Source of the DNA: an uncultured Porphyromonadaceae bacterium
Lineage (GTDB): Bacteria; Bacteroidota; Bacteroidia; Bacteroidales; UBA11471
DNA: 28,893 nt
Direction: 5' to 3'
Assembly: GCA_900542765.1 (NCBI GenBank)
Contig: UQOX01000028.1
Span: forward strand, 1-28,893
Shown here: positions 7,283 to 15,985 of the stretch, piece by piece
Position numbering within the stretch: position 1 is the stretch's first letter
Layout: every line of letters begins with the position of its first letter
Translations under genes and position numbers: made by a program
Notes under the pieces: generated by a model
What the model saw: the letters and a program-made list of their open reading frames with translations, nothing else
What the model was told of the DNA's origin: nothing
Database searches by the model: none

Positions 7283-10156
7283 ATGAAACACACGCTCTTA
7301 TTTACGTTGCTTTGTATGTTTGCCCTCACGTCGGGAGCAACCTCGTATAAAAAAATATCCAACGGTGTCGTAGTGACCCTTCCTGCCCGCAACGACACGA
7401 CGGCTCGTCTCCTGCGCCTGCAAGTTGTCGATGAGAGCATCATTCGGGTGACCGCGGTTCCCGGTCGCAAATTACCCAAGGACAAAAGTCTGGTCGTTTT
7501 GCCCGAGGCTTTTACCAAAACCCCTTTCTCACTCTCCGAGCACGAAGGCACCCTTACTTTGTCGACCCGCGAGGTACGGGCTTCGGTCGACCTGACAACC
7601 GGTGAGGTCTCTTTTGCCGATACCGCGGGCGCTGTTCGCCTGCGTGAGCGTTGCGGTGGCGGCAAGACATTCTCGCCCATCACGGTCGACGGCGTATCGG
7701 CATACAGCTATCGCCAGCAGTTCGAGTCTCCGGCCGATGAGGCGTTTTATGGATTGGGACAGCACCAGTCCGATGAGTTCAACTACAAGGGCAAGAACGA
7801 GTCTCTCTTCCAGTACAACACCAAAGTGTCGGTACCGTTCATTCTCTCCAACAAGAACTACGGGCTCCTGTTCGACACCTATTCGCTCTGCAAGTGGGGC
7901 GACAGTCGCGAATATGCCCAGCTGGGAGACCTTTTCGACCTCTACGATGCCGATGGAAAATACGGCGCGCTGACGGCACTCTATTGTCCCGATGCCAAGA
8001 ACAAAAAGGTGCAGCCGTTGACTCGCCGCGAGAGTCGCATATATTATGAAGACCAGAAAACCATTCTCGATTTGCCGCAGGATTTCCCGCTCAACGGCGC
8101 TCGTGTCCTCTATACGGGGGAGATAGCCGCCCGCGAGACGGGCGATTATCGCTTTTTGCTCTATTATGCCGGATATGTAAAAATCTATATCGATGGTGAA
8201 TTGCTCGTGCCCGAACGTTGGCGCACGGCATGGAATCCCAACAGCTATAAGTTCACGACCCGCCTCACGGCCGGCGAGCGTGTGCCCATATGCATCGAGT
8301 GGGCTCCCGATGGAGGCGTTTCCTACCTCGGCTTGCGGGCGTTGAGCCCTGTCGACCCGACCGAGCAGAACCGGCTCTCGTGGTATAGCGAAATGAGCGA
8401 GGCCCTCGATTATTATTACATGGCCGGCAACAATGCCGATGAGGTGATTGCCGCATACCGCCGCCTTACCGGCAAGGCACAGGTCATGCCGCGGTGGGCG
8501 ATGGGTTTCTGGCAGAGCCGCGAACGGTATAAGACGCAGAAGGAAATATTGGCCGCGCTCGACGAGTTCCGCCGCCGGGAGATACCCATCGACAATATCG
8601 TCCTCGATTGGAGCTATTGGCCCGAAGATGCCTGGGGCAGCCACGAATTTGATGCCGCCCGCTTTCCCGAGCCGCGCGCCATGGTCGATTCGATACATGC
8701 ACAGCATGCCCGCATGATGATTTCGGTGTGGCCCAAATTCTATATGACCACCGAGCATTACAAGGAGTTCGACCGTCACGGCTGGATATACCAACAGGCC
8801 ATCAAAGACAGTATCCGCGACTGGATAGGCCCCGGTTACATCGGCTCTTTCTACGATGCCTACTCGCCCGGTGCCCGCAAACTGTTTTGGCGACAGATGC
8901 AGGAGCACCTCTATCCGTTGGGCATCGATGCCTGGTGGATGGACGCCAGTGAACCCAACGTGCGCGACTGCACCGATATGGACTATCGCAAGGCGCTTTG
9001 CGGCCCCACCTCCCTGGGCCCTTCGACCCAGTATTTCAACGCCTACGCCCTGATGAATGCCGATGCCATTTACAACGGCCAGCGTGCGGTCGAGCCCGAC
9101 CGTCGCGTCTTCTTGTTGACCCGTTCGGGGTTTGCCGGCTTGCAACGCTACTCGACCGCCACTTGGAGCGGAGACATTGCCACCCGTTGGGAAGACATGA
9201 AGGCTCAGATTTCGGCCGGTCTCAATTTCTCCATCAGCGGCATTCCCTATTGGTCGATGGATATTGGCGGTTTCTGTGTCGAAAAACGCTATGAGGCGGG
9301 ATTCAAGTATTTCAACAAGACCGGCCGGGAAAATGCCGACCTCAAAGAGTGGCGCGAGTTGAATGCCCGCTGGTTCCAGTTCGGCGCATTTGTCCCCATC
9401 TTCCGTTCGCACGGGCAGTATCCCTATCGCGAAATCTACAACATCGCCCCCGAAGGCCATGAGGCTTACCGCACGATTGCCTATTATACCCGCCTGCGTT
9501 ATGCCCTCATGCCCTACATCTACACGTTGGCCGGCATGACCTGGCACGACGACTACACCATTATGCGCCCCTTGGTGATGGACTTCCCCTCTGATACGGC
9601 GGTGTGGAACGTCGGCGACCAGTATATGTTCGGGCCGGCCTTCATGGTTTGCCCCGTCTACACCCACGGAGCCCGTTCGCGCGAAGTGACATTTCCCGCC
9701 GGTACCGGGTGGTACGACTTTTATTCGGGTGCACATATCGTCGGCGGTCAGCGTTATGCCGTCTCGGCACCCTATGCCCAAATGCCGCTCTTTGTGCGCG
9801 AAGGTTCGATTGTGCCCTTCGGTCGGGAAATGCAGTATAGCGACCAGTATCCGGCCGATACGCTCACGCTTTACCTCTATACCGGCCGTGATGCCCGCTT
9901 CACGCTTTACGAAGACGAGAATACCAATTATAACTACGAGAAGGGAGCCTACTTGCAAATACCCTTCTCCTATGATGAGGCTTCGGGTGTGCTGACCGTC
10001 GGAGCGCAACAGGGTGCCTATGCGGGAATGCCTCTGCGCCGCACGTTGCATGTGGTGGTCGTTAAGCCCGATGCGCCGGCGGCTTATGACCCCAATCGCA
10101 CGCCCGATTACACGGTCGACTATTCCGGACAAAAAATCGAGTTGAAATTGAAATAA
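7283..10156 (+). CDS. secreted GH31 alpha-xylosidase-type hydrolase with PA14 insert
   Basis: This 957-residue exported GH31 enzyme starts with a signal peptide (MKHTLLFTLLCMFALTSGA). An N-terminal beta-sandwich (about residues 20-225) is interrupted by a PA14 domain (about 228-355, with GARVLYTGEIAARETGDYRF and KIYIDGELL). The (beta/alpha)8 barrel (about 395-740) follows, then C-terminal beta-domains. The nucleophile is Asp554 in WWMDASEPN and the acid/base is Asp631 in TWSGD. The PA14 insert, the length and the linked GH3 resemble the xyloglucan alpha-xylosidases known from Bacteroides ovatus and Cellvibrio loci, which remove alpha-1,6-xylose from xyloglucan oligosaccharides. An alpha-glucosidase of the same family is the alternative. 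No T9SS tail is present. The next gene starts 12 bp downstream, so the two form an operon. Confidence 0.9.
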   Translation: MKHTLLFTLLCMFALTSGATSYKKISNGVVVTLPARNDTTARLLRLQVVDESIIRVTAVPGRKLPKDKSLVVLPEAFTKTPFSLSEHEGTLTLSTREVRASVDLTTGEVSFADTAGAVRLRERCGGGKTFSPITVDGVSAYSYRQQFESPADEAFYGLGQHQSDEFNYKGKNESLFQYNTKVSVPFILSNKNYGLLFDTYSLCKWGDSREYAQLGDLFDLYDADGKYGALTALYCPDAKNKKVQPLTRRESRIYYEDQKTILDLPQDFPLNGARVLYTGEIAARETGDYRFLLYYAGYVKIYIDGELLVPERWRTAWNPNSYKFTTRLTAGERVPICIEWAPDGGVSYLGLRALSPVDPTEQNRLSWYSEMSEALDYYYMAGNNADEVIAAYRRLTGKAQVMPRWAMGFWQSRERYKTQKEILAALDEFRRREIPIDNIVLDWSYWPEDAWGSHEFDAARFPEPRAMVDSIHAQHARMMISVWPKFYMTTEHYKEFDRHGWIYQQAIKDSIRDWIGPGYIGSFYDAYSPGARKLFWRQMQEHLYPLGIDAWWMDASEPNVRDCTDMDYRKALCGPTSLGPSTQYFNAYALMNADAIYNGQRAVEPDRRVFLLTRSGFAGLQRYSTATWSGDIATRWEDMKAQISAGLNFSISGIPYWSMDIGGFCVEKRYEAGFKYFNKTGRENADLKEWRELNARWFQFGAFVPIFRSHGQYPYREIYNIAPEGHEAYRTIAYYTRLRYALMPYIYTLAGMTWHDDYTIMRPLVMDFPSDTAVWNVGDQYMFGPAFMVCPVYTHGARSREVTFPAGTGWYDFYSGAHIVGGQRYAVSAPYAQMPLFVREGSIVPFGREMQYSDQYPADTLTLYLYTGRDARFTLYEDENTNYNYEKGAYLQIPFSYDEASGVLTVGAQQGAYAGMPLRRTLHVVVVKPDAPAAYDPNRTPDYTVDYSGQKIELKLK

Positions 10157-10168
10157 CCCCTTTTTATC

Positions 10169-12379
10169 ATGAAAAAACTGTTCCTTTTCACCCTTTCGTT
10201 GTTCTCGGCGGTGGCGGTGGCTCAGAACCGGCAGCCGCTCTATCTCGACGAAAGCCAACCCATCGAAGTGCGTGTGCAAGACGCCTTGTCGCGCATGACC
10301 CTCGAAGAGAAAGTCAAGTTGTGCACGGCACAAAGTAAATTCAGTTCGCACGGTGTGCCCCGACTCGGCATTCCCGAGATATGGATGAGCGACGGCCCCC
10401 ACGGGGTGCGCGAAGAGATACAGTGGGACAGTTGGGGAAATGCCGGCTTTACCAATGACTCCTGCACGGCCTTCCCGGCCTTGACCTGCCTGGCTGCCAC
10501 TTGGAACCCCGAGATGTCGGCTCTTTATGGCAAGAACATCGGCGAAGAGGCCCGTTATCGCGAGAAAGACATTCTCCTGGGACCCGGCTGCAACATCTAC
10601 CGCACTCCGCTCAACGGCCGCAACTTCGAATATTTGGGCGAAGACCCCTGTTTGGCATCGGTGATGATTGTGCCTTATGTGCAGGAGTTGCAGAAAAACG
10701 GCGTGGCGGCTTGTGTGAAGCACTTTGCCCTCAATAACCAGGAGACATGGCGCGGTCACATCGATGTGGAAGTGAGCGACAGGGCTTTGTATGAAATATA
10801 TCTGCCGGCCTTCAAGGCCGCCGTGCAGGAAGGTGGTGCATGGAGCATCATGGGCTCATACAACAAAGTGCGTGGTGAGCATGCCTGTCACAACGACTTG
10901 CTGCTCAATCGCATACTCAAAGGCGAATGGGCCTTCGACGGTTGTGTCGTGACCGACTGGGGCGGAGCCCACGATACCCGCGAGGCGGTTTTCAACGGCC
11001 TCGACATCGAGATGGGAACCTATACCGACGGTCTCACCTCGGGTCGCAATTTTGCCTACGACAATTATTATTTGGCACGCAACTATTTGGCAGGCTTGCA
11101 ATCGGGTGCCTATCCGGTTTCGACGGTCGATGACAAGGCCGCCCGCATCTTGCGTCTGATATTCCGCACGGCCATGAACCGCAATCGTCCGTGGGGCTCC
11201 TTTGCTTCCGAAGCCCATTTCGACGCGGCGCGTCAAATCGGTACCGAAGGAATCGTGCTTCTGAAAAACGACCCGGTGAAGCGGCAGCAGCCGGCACTTC
11301 TTCCCATTGACCCTTCGCGGTATGAAAAGATTTTGGTGGTTGGTGACAACGCCACACGCCGGCTCACCGAGGGCGGCGGCTCGTCGGAGTTGAAAGTGAA
11401 ACACGAAATTTCGCCCCTGCAAGGTCTTGCCGAACGCTATGGCGACAAGATTGTCTACACGCAGGGATATGCCGCCGGCCGTCCCCGCTATGGCAAGGTC
11501 GACAAGCCGCGTGTCGATACCGACTCGCTCTACCGCAAGGCTGTCGAGTTGGCAGCCGATGCCGATTTGGTGATTTTTGTCGGGGGGCTCAACAAAAACC
11601 ACGAACAGGATTGTGAGGCCGGAGACCGGGTACAATATAGTTTGCCGTTCGGTCAGGACCGTCTCATTCCCGAACTGGCCAAGGTCAATCCCAACCTCGT
11701 GCTGGTGCTCATCAGCGGAAATGCCGTGGAGATGAAGTGGGTCGATGAGATTCCCGCCATCGTGCAAGCGTGGTATCTCGGTTCCGAGGCCGGCCATGCC
11801 CTTGCCGACGTGTTGAGCGGCACGGTGAATCCCAGCGGAAAACTCCCGATTTCGTTCCCGGTGAAGTTGACCGACAACGGGGCGCACTCTTTCGATGCTC
11901 TTTGTTACCCCGGCGATAGCCTGCATGTGGTTTACAAGGAGGATATTCTTGTCGGGTACCGCTGGCACGACACGAAAAAAATTCCGGCACTCTTCCCCTT
12001 CGGCCATGGATTGAGTTATACCACTTTTACATACGGCAAAGCCGCTCTCTCGTCGACAGACATGACGGCCGACGGCTCGATAACGGTTACCGTCCCGGTG
12101 AAGAATACCGGCAGTTTGCCCGGTAAAGAGGTGGTGCAACTCTATGTCGGTGATAACAAGTCGTCGTTGCCCCGTCCGCAAAAGGAGTTGAAAGCCTTCG
12201 ACAAAATAGCCTTGAATCCCGGCGAGGAGAAAACCGTCACGTTTACGATTACGGCCGACGACCTCAAATATTTCGACGATGCCCGTCATGAATGGGTGGC
12301 CGAGCCCGGCAAATTCACCCTTTATATCGGTTCCTCATCGACCGATATACGCACCAAAGGGTCGTTTACCTTGAAATAA
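10169..12379 (+). CDS. secreted GH3 beta-glucosidase/beta-xylosidase-type enzyme
   Basis: This 736-residue exported retaining glycosidase of family GH3 has signal peptide MKKLFLFTLSLFSAVAVAQ. The N-terminal barrel (about residues 25-340) holds MSDGPHGVR, CVKHFALNNQE and the nucleophile Asp263 in VVTDWGG. The C-terminal alpha/beta sandwich (about 365-600) carries the acid/base loop HEQDCEAGDR and the GNAVEM segment. It ends in an Fn3-like domain (about 640-735, PVKNTGSLPGKEVVQLYVGD). GH3 enzymes of this shape cut non-reducing beta-glucose or beta-xylose. Beside a xyloglucan-type GH31 it would remove the glucose exposed after xylose release. It is the second gene of the operon and is followed by a strong terminator. 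Confidence 0.93.
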   Translation: MKKLFLFTLSLFSAVAVAQNRQPLYLDESQPIEVRVQDALSRMTLEEKVKLCTAQSKFSSHGVPRLGIPEIWMSDGPHGVREEIQWDSWGNAGFTNDSCTAFPALTCLAATWNPEMSALYGKNIGEEARYREKDILLGPGCNIYRTPLNGRNFEYLGEDPCLASVMIVPYVQELQKNGVAACVKHFALNNQETWRGHIDVEVSDRALYEIYLPAFKAAVQEGGAWSIMGSYNKVRGEHACHNDLLLNRILKGEWAFDGCVVTDWGGAHDTREAVFNGLDIEMGTYTDGLTSGRNFAYDNYYLARNYLAGLQSGAYPVSTVDDKAARILRLIFRTAMNRNRPWGSFASEAHFDAARQIGTEGIVLLKNDPVKRQQPALLPIDPSRYEKILVVGDNATRRLTEGGGSSELKVKHEISPLQGLAERYGDKIVYTQGYAAGRPRYGKVDKPRVDTDSLYRKAVELAADADLVIFVGGLNKNHEQDCEAGDRVQYSLPFGQDRLIPELAKVNPNLVLVLISGNAVEMKWVDEIPAIVQAWYLGSEAGHALADVLSGTVNPSGKLPISFPVKLTDNGAHSFDALCYPGDSLHVVYKEDILVGYRWHDTKKIPALFPFGHGLSYTTFTYGKAALSSTDMTADGSITVTVPVKNTGSLPGKEVVQLYVGDNKSSLPRPQKELKAFDKIALNPGEEKTVTFTITADDLKYFDDARHEWVAEPGKFTLYIGSSSTDIRTKGSFTLK

Positions 12380-12397
12380 GGTCTCTCGGCAAGAAGT

Positions 12398-12428
12398 AAA
12401 AATCCCGGCCATCGAGGCCGGGATTTTT
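12398..12428 (+). terminator. intrinsic terminator of the GH31-GH3 operon
   Basis: Stem ATCCCGGCC (12402-12410) and GGCCGGGAT (12416-12424) with a 5-base loop, flanked by A and T tracts that lengthen the pairing. Seven T residues follow (12424-12430), 18 bp after the GH3 stop. Confidence 0.88.
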
Positions 12429-12604
12429 TTGTCCCTCCCCTTTATGGTGAACGCCGATATGCACGGCCGACTTCTCGTGCCGCACAGCTGGATAGGCCGT
12501 GTGTCGGTTGGCGCTTGTCGCAACTATACGGGCACACTCCGAGAGGAACCTCCGGCCGAGGGTATCTCATTCTCCGTCGAGTCGATGGTCGGGCTTAGGC
12601 GGTA

Positions 12605-12636
12605 AAAATAAGAAACCCCCGATTGTGTGTCGGGGG
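12605..12636 (-). terminator. intrinsic terminator of the first PL11 gene (minus strand)
   Basis: Stem CCCCCGA (12616-12622) and TCGGGGG (12630-12636), 7-base loop. Read on the minus strand it is followed by TTTCTTATTTTT. It lies 36 bp after the lyase stop. The stretch between it and the GH3 terminator (about 12430-12600) shows no gene that I can support. Confidence 0.8.
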
Positions 12637-12671
12637 ATTCTTGTGTGGGGAATAGAAGAATGAAGCGGTGT

Positions 12672-15600
12672 CTATTGTTTGAACAATTTGTAGCTTTCGA
12701 CCAAGTTGCCGTTGGCGACGCGCAAGATATAAGCCCCCTGCGGCAGTCCGTCGAAACCTCCGATGATGAGTCTCGGCAGCCCGTTGAGGTGATATTCCCG
12801 TTCAAACACGACACTGCCGGCATTGTTGCACAGCGTGACGGTGGTTGCACCACTCAGGTCGCCGTTGAAGTCGATTTGCACTTCATGGGTGAAGTGGGTG
12901 GGATATACCTTTATGCCGCTGTTGCCGACTTCGATGTTGTTGATTCCGGCAGTGGGGTCTTGATAGTATTCACCCACTTGGCGCTCGTTCATGGCTCCGG
13001 TCGAGATGCGCAATTCGTCCATCATGCCGCGGTAGGGGAGATATGTCCCATTTTCTTCCCGGTTGCCGATGGTAATAGACGATATTTCGAGATTTCCGCA
13101 TTTGTCATCGATTTGAGCCCGACGTTCACCGTTGAGGTACAAATAGAGTTTCCCGTCTTCGCGGTCTCTGACGCAGATAAGCTGGTTCCATTCGTTATTG
13201 AACAAGTTGGGCATGATGCGAGCCGACAGCTGGGTCTCATTGGTACCGTCGCATATGGTGAACCGTAACAAATTATCCCCTTCGATGCGGATATATGAGC
13301 CATTGTCTCCTTCGATGTCCAACAGGCATTGATTGGCTTTTTCGCCTTTCACCCACAGGGCGATGGTGAAAGATTGGTCGGCCAAGGCATTTAATTGGGT
13401 ATATGTCGGCTGGACGAGTCGGCTCGATTCGGCCGTGATGGCCGACCAGTCAATGGCGTTGCCGATGTAGCCGTTGCCCCACCCGGGTGTGAATCCCTCG
13501 GCTGTGGCCTGACCGTAAACGGTGTTGGCAGCCGACGTCCCCGCTGTTTCATCGAAGTGATATTGGGCTACGGTCGTTATCTTGTCTTCGCCGATTATGT
13601 TGAAGATGATGATTTCGGACGGATTGTTTACCGGGTTGCCATAAGTGCTCAGTTCGAGGGTATATTTCCCGGCCGCGGTCGGGGTGCCGAAGAACGATAT
13701 GGTATGGTTCTCTTCATCATATTTCGAAGAGATGCCGGCCGGAAGTTTGCCGCTGAGTTCCACGCCGTCGCAACGGTCCCACCGGAATGTGAGGGTGTCG
13801 ATGGGCATATAGATACCTACTGTCTGTTCGCGTTCGCCACGGCTTATTTTCGAGAGTCGGGCATACTCTATTTCACCGTCGCCGATGTAATAGCTCAGGT
13901 GGGGCGGTTGGTTATAAGCCACATTTTGCCAGGCGATGCCCATGCGGTACACATGGTCGTGCATAAGGGTGGGTATGCGGTACTCGGTGGGCGTGGTTGT
14001 GGTAAAAAGGACGAGAGAGGAAGAGTCCGATTTGTCCCACAAAACCACCTCTTCACGCCAGTCGCCCAGCAGGTCGGCCTGTATGTTGGGCGTATATTTT
14101 ACCACGGCACAGTCGGTGGCATTCCCGTAATTATACAAATTGATAAGGGTTTCGGCCTTCTTTTTCGACGGATTCCATTTGGTGATGACACTGCGGTCGA
14201 AGAGTTCGTCCTGCAAGTCTCCGTCCCAATAAACGCGGAAGTTCATCGAGGGACGACTGCCTCCTATGGAATTACCTTTACAGTCGCGCACGCCGCCTTC
14301 GGTAGTCCAAAATTCTTGTCCGCGATAGTTGGGGTCGATGTCGGCGGCAACGCCACGACCTACATCGCTGCCGGTAAATTCTCCTGTCAAATATTCTCCT
14401 GTGCCGGCCCGATGCAGTTCAAAGCCATATTCAGCTGTGGTTTCTTCATGTACGCAGAATACTTCCAATCCGGGAATGTCGGGGTCGATGTCTGAAAGGT
14501 GCATGGCATCGCCATGTCCCCAACCGGTACGGTAGAGCAGTGACCCGTCTTGGTCGATGACGCAGGCTCCGTAGACGATTTCGTCGCAACCGTCTTCATC
14601 GACGTCGCCCACCGATAGGTTGTGGTTGCCTTGTCCGTAGGCACCTTGCCCGGGAGATTTGGAGTCGTGCAACCACAGTTGGGTCAGGTGCTCTCCGTCG
14701 AAGTTATAGGCCGCCAAGGTTGTGCGTGTGTAGTAACCTCGGCACATGACGAGGCTGGGGTGCAGACCGTCGAGATAGGCGATGCAGGCTAAGTAGCGTT
14801 CCGAGCGGTTGCCATAGCTGTCGCCCCATGCACTCACGCTCCCGCGGGGAGGATCATAGGCGACCGTGTGTATTTCGGCTCCGGTTTCGCCGTTGAAAAC
14901 GGTGAGGTATTCTGTGCCGGTGATGACCATACCTCGCGAGTTGCGGAAGTCGAGGTCTTCGGTATCGTTGCCCATAAGTACGGCTTTACCTTGCCCGTCG
15001 ATGGTGCCGGGAGCGGTTTTACAAGCCATTTCAGCTTTCCCGTCGCCGTCGAGGTCATAAACCATGAACTGGACATAATGGTTCCCTGCACGGATATTCC
15101 GACCCAGGTTGATGCGCCACAGTTGCGTACCGTCCATTTTGTAGCAATCGAGATATACTTCGCCGGTGTAACCATAAAGAGAGTTATCCCGCATGTTAGT
15201 TGGAGCCCATTCGATGATGATTTCATATTCATTGTCGCCATCGACATCACCCACACTGCAACTATTGGGTAAGTAAGAATAGAATTGTCCGTTGGGATAA
15301 TTCTCTTCATTATCGCCATTGGTCACGGTATAAGGTGGTGTGACACCCGAGGGCGGACGTTGCAGTTTTATTTTTTTATAGAAAGTGTCCCATACGCCGG
15401 TTTCTTCCGATGCGTCGGTCTCACTGCCATAATCGACCCGCTTTACGACATAGGTCGATGAGAGCGTACCGCCGGCGTCGACATAATTGGTCGATGTAGT
15501 GATGGGTTCGCTGTTGAGCTTTTCGCCATCGCGATAGATGTTGAAAGCGGCCGAGGGACTGTCGGTCCCGAGGTAACGCCAGCTGACAAACACTCCGCTA

Positions 15601-15728
15601 CTGGTCTTCACGGCCACGACACCGCGATTAAGAACTTCCTGTTGAGGCATTTGCGCGCCGATGGGTTGCCATGCCGCCATCAAAAGGAAAGAGAGAAGGA
15701 TTTTTATCCTCAATCGTGTTTTTTTCAT
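12672..15728 (-). CDS. rhamnogalacturonan lyase PL11 with Ig-like, LamG and T9SS tail (paralogue 1)
   Basis: This 1018-residue secreted pectinase has a signal peptide at about residues 1-25 (ends QPIGAQ). The PL11 region (about 30-640) opens with the LNRGVVAV and GVFVSWRYLGTD strands of its Fn3-like domain. It then shows the lyase propeller with Ca-loop motifs GDVDGDNEYE (160-169), DLDGDGKAE and GDVDEDGCDE, plus KTAPGTIDG, RGSVSAWGDSYGNR, GQGNHNLSVGD and LLGDWREEV. PL11 enzymes such as Bacillus YesW/YesX cleave the rhamnose-galacturonate bond of rhamnogalacturonan I by beta-elimination. An Ig-like module (about 645-715), a LamG-like jelly roll (about 722-925, QYHFDETAGTS) and a T9SS-type sorting tail from about 929 (IKVYPTHF, ending YKLFKQ) follow. 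It is a tandem paralogue of the next gene, with its own promoter and terminator. Confidence 0.92.
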   Translation of the reverse strand: MKKTRLRIKILLSFLLMAAWQPIGAQMPQQEVLNRGVVAVKTSSGVFVSWRYLGTDSPSAAFNIYRDGEKLNSEPITTSTNYVDAGGTLSSTYVVKRVDYGSETDASEETGVWDTFYKKIKLQRPPSGVTPPYTVTNGDNEENYPNGQFYSYLPNSCSVGDVDGDNEYEIIIEWAPTNMRDNSLYGYTGEVYLDCYKMDGTQLWRINLGRNIRAGNHYVQFMVYDLDGDGKAEMACKTAPGTIDGQGKAVLMGNDTEDLDFRNSRGMVITGTEYLTVFNGETGAEIHTVAYDPPRGSVSAWGDSYGNRSERYLACIAYLDGLHPSLVMCRGYYTRTTLAAYNFDGEHLTQLWLHDSKSPGQGAYGQGNHNLSVGDVDEDGCDEIVYGACVIDQDGSLLYRTGWGHGDAMHLSDIDPDIPGLEVFCVHEETTAEYGFELHRAGTGEYLTGEFTGSDVGRGVAADIDPNYRGQEFWTTEGGVRDCKGNSIGGSRPSMNFRVYWDGDLQDELFDRSVITKWNPSKKKAETLINLYNYGNATDCAVVKYTPNIQADLLGDWREEVVLWDKSDSSSLVLFTTTTPTEYRIPTLMHDHVYRMGIAWQNVAYNQPPHLSYYIGDGEIEYARLSKISRGEREQTVGIYMPIDTLTFRWDRCDGVELSGKLPAGISSKYDEENHTISFFGTPTAAGKYTLELSTYGNPVNNPSEIIIFNIIGEDKITTVAQYHFDETAGTSAANTVYGQATAEGFTPGWGNGYIGNAIDWSAITAESSRLVQPTYTQLNALADQSFTIALWVKGEKANQCLLDIEGDNGSYIRIEGDNLLRFTICDGTNETQLSARIMPNLFNNEWNQLICVRDREDGKLYLYLNGERRAQIDDKCGNLEISSITIGNREENGTYLPYRGMMDELRISTGAMNERQVGEYYQDPTAGINNIEVGNSGIKVYPTHFTHEVQIDFNGDLSGATTVTLCNNAGSVVFEREYHLNGLPRLIIGGFDGLPQGAYILRVANGNLVESYKLFKQ

Positions 15729-15889
15729 GAATACAGAGTTTTATGTTTGGAGTAAAGAGATGTACGCACCAATCATACTCTTTTGATGCGATTTCTTGCC
15801 GAAGCAAAAAACGAAGTCGAAAGAGTCTTGTGTTTTCCCAAAGTAGGGTGGGGATTTCTTTTCTGTATAACTTTCGCGATAGTAGTAGA

Positions 15890-15920
15890 CAAAGATAATG
15901 ATTTTTTCTCTCCTGACAAT
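15890..15920 (-). promoter_or_regulatory. Bacteroidetes-type promoter for PL11 paralogue 1
   Basis: The minus strand carries TATCTTTG (15897-15890) with ATTG (15920-15917) 19 bp upstream. Transcription would begin near 15884, giving an unusually long leader of about 155 bases before ATG 15728. Confidence 0.6.
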
Positions 15921-15930
15921 CATTTTGCAG

Positions 15931-15965
15931 AAAAAAAAGCTCTGCCCTTGCGGGGGCAGAGCTTT
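15931..15965 (-). terminator. intrinsic terminator of PL11 paralogue 2 (minus strand)
   Basis: A 12-bp stem pairs AAAGCTCTGCCC (15936-15947) with GGGCAGAGCTTT (15954-15965), with a 6-base loop. On the minus strand it runs into a T tract of eight (15938-15931). It separates the two lyase genes into independent transcripts. Confidence 0.88.
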
Positions 15966-15985
15966 GAGTTTCAGGAAGCGAGGAA

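Noticed and set aside
7529..10759. 1076-residue open frame on the minus strand
   Set aside because: It lies wholly antisense to the GH31 and GH3 genes, which have clear catalytic motifs and promoter. It is a codon-bias shadow without recognisable domains.
10856..12289. 477-residue open frame on the minus strand
   Set aside because: It is antisense to the GH3 C-terminal half, with no domain signal.
12430..12600. Possible gene or gene remnant between the GH3 and PL11 terminators
   Set aside because: No frame shows family motifs, a promoter or a plausible start. It is treated as non-coding.
13395..14495. 366-residue open frame on the plus strand inside PL11 paralogue 1
   Set aside because: It is the shadow of a real minus-strand gene; its composition mirrors the lyase codons.
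15741..15923. 60-residue minus-strand frame between the two lyase genes
   Set aside because: Its start lies upstream of the predicted transcript start and the sequence (many Tyr, Lys, Ser) has no homologue pattern. It is likely leader DNA.
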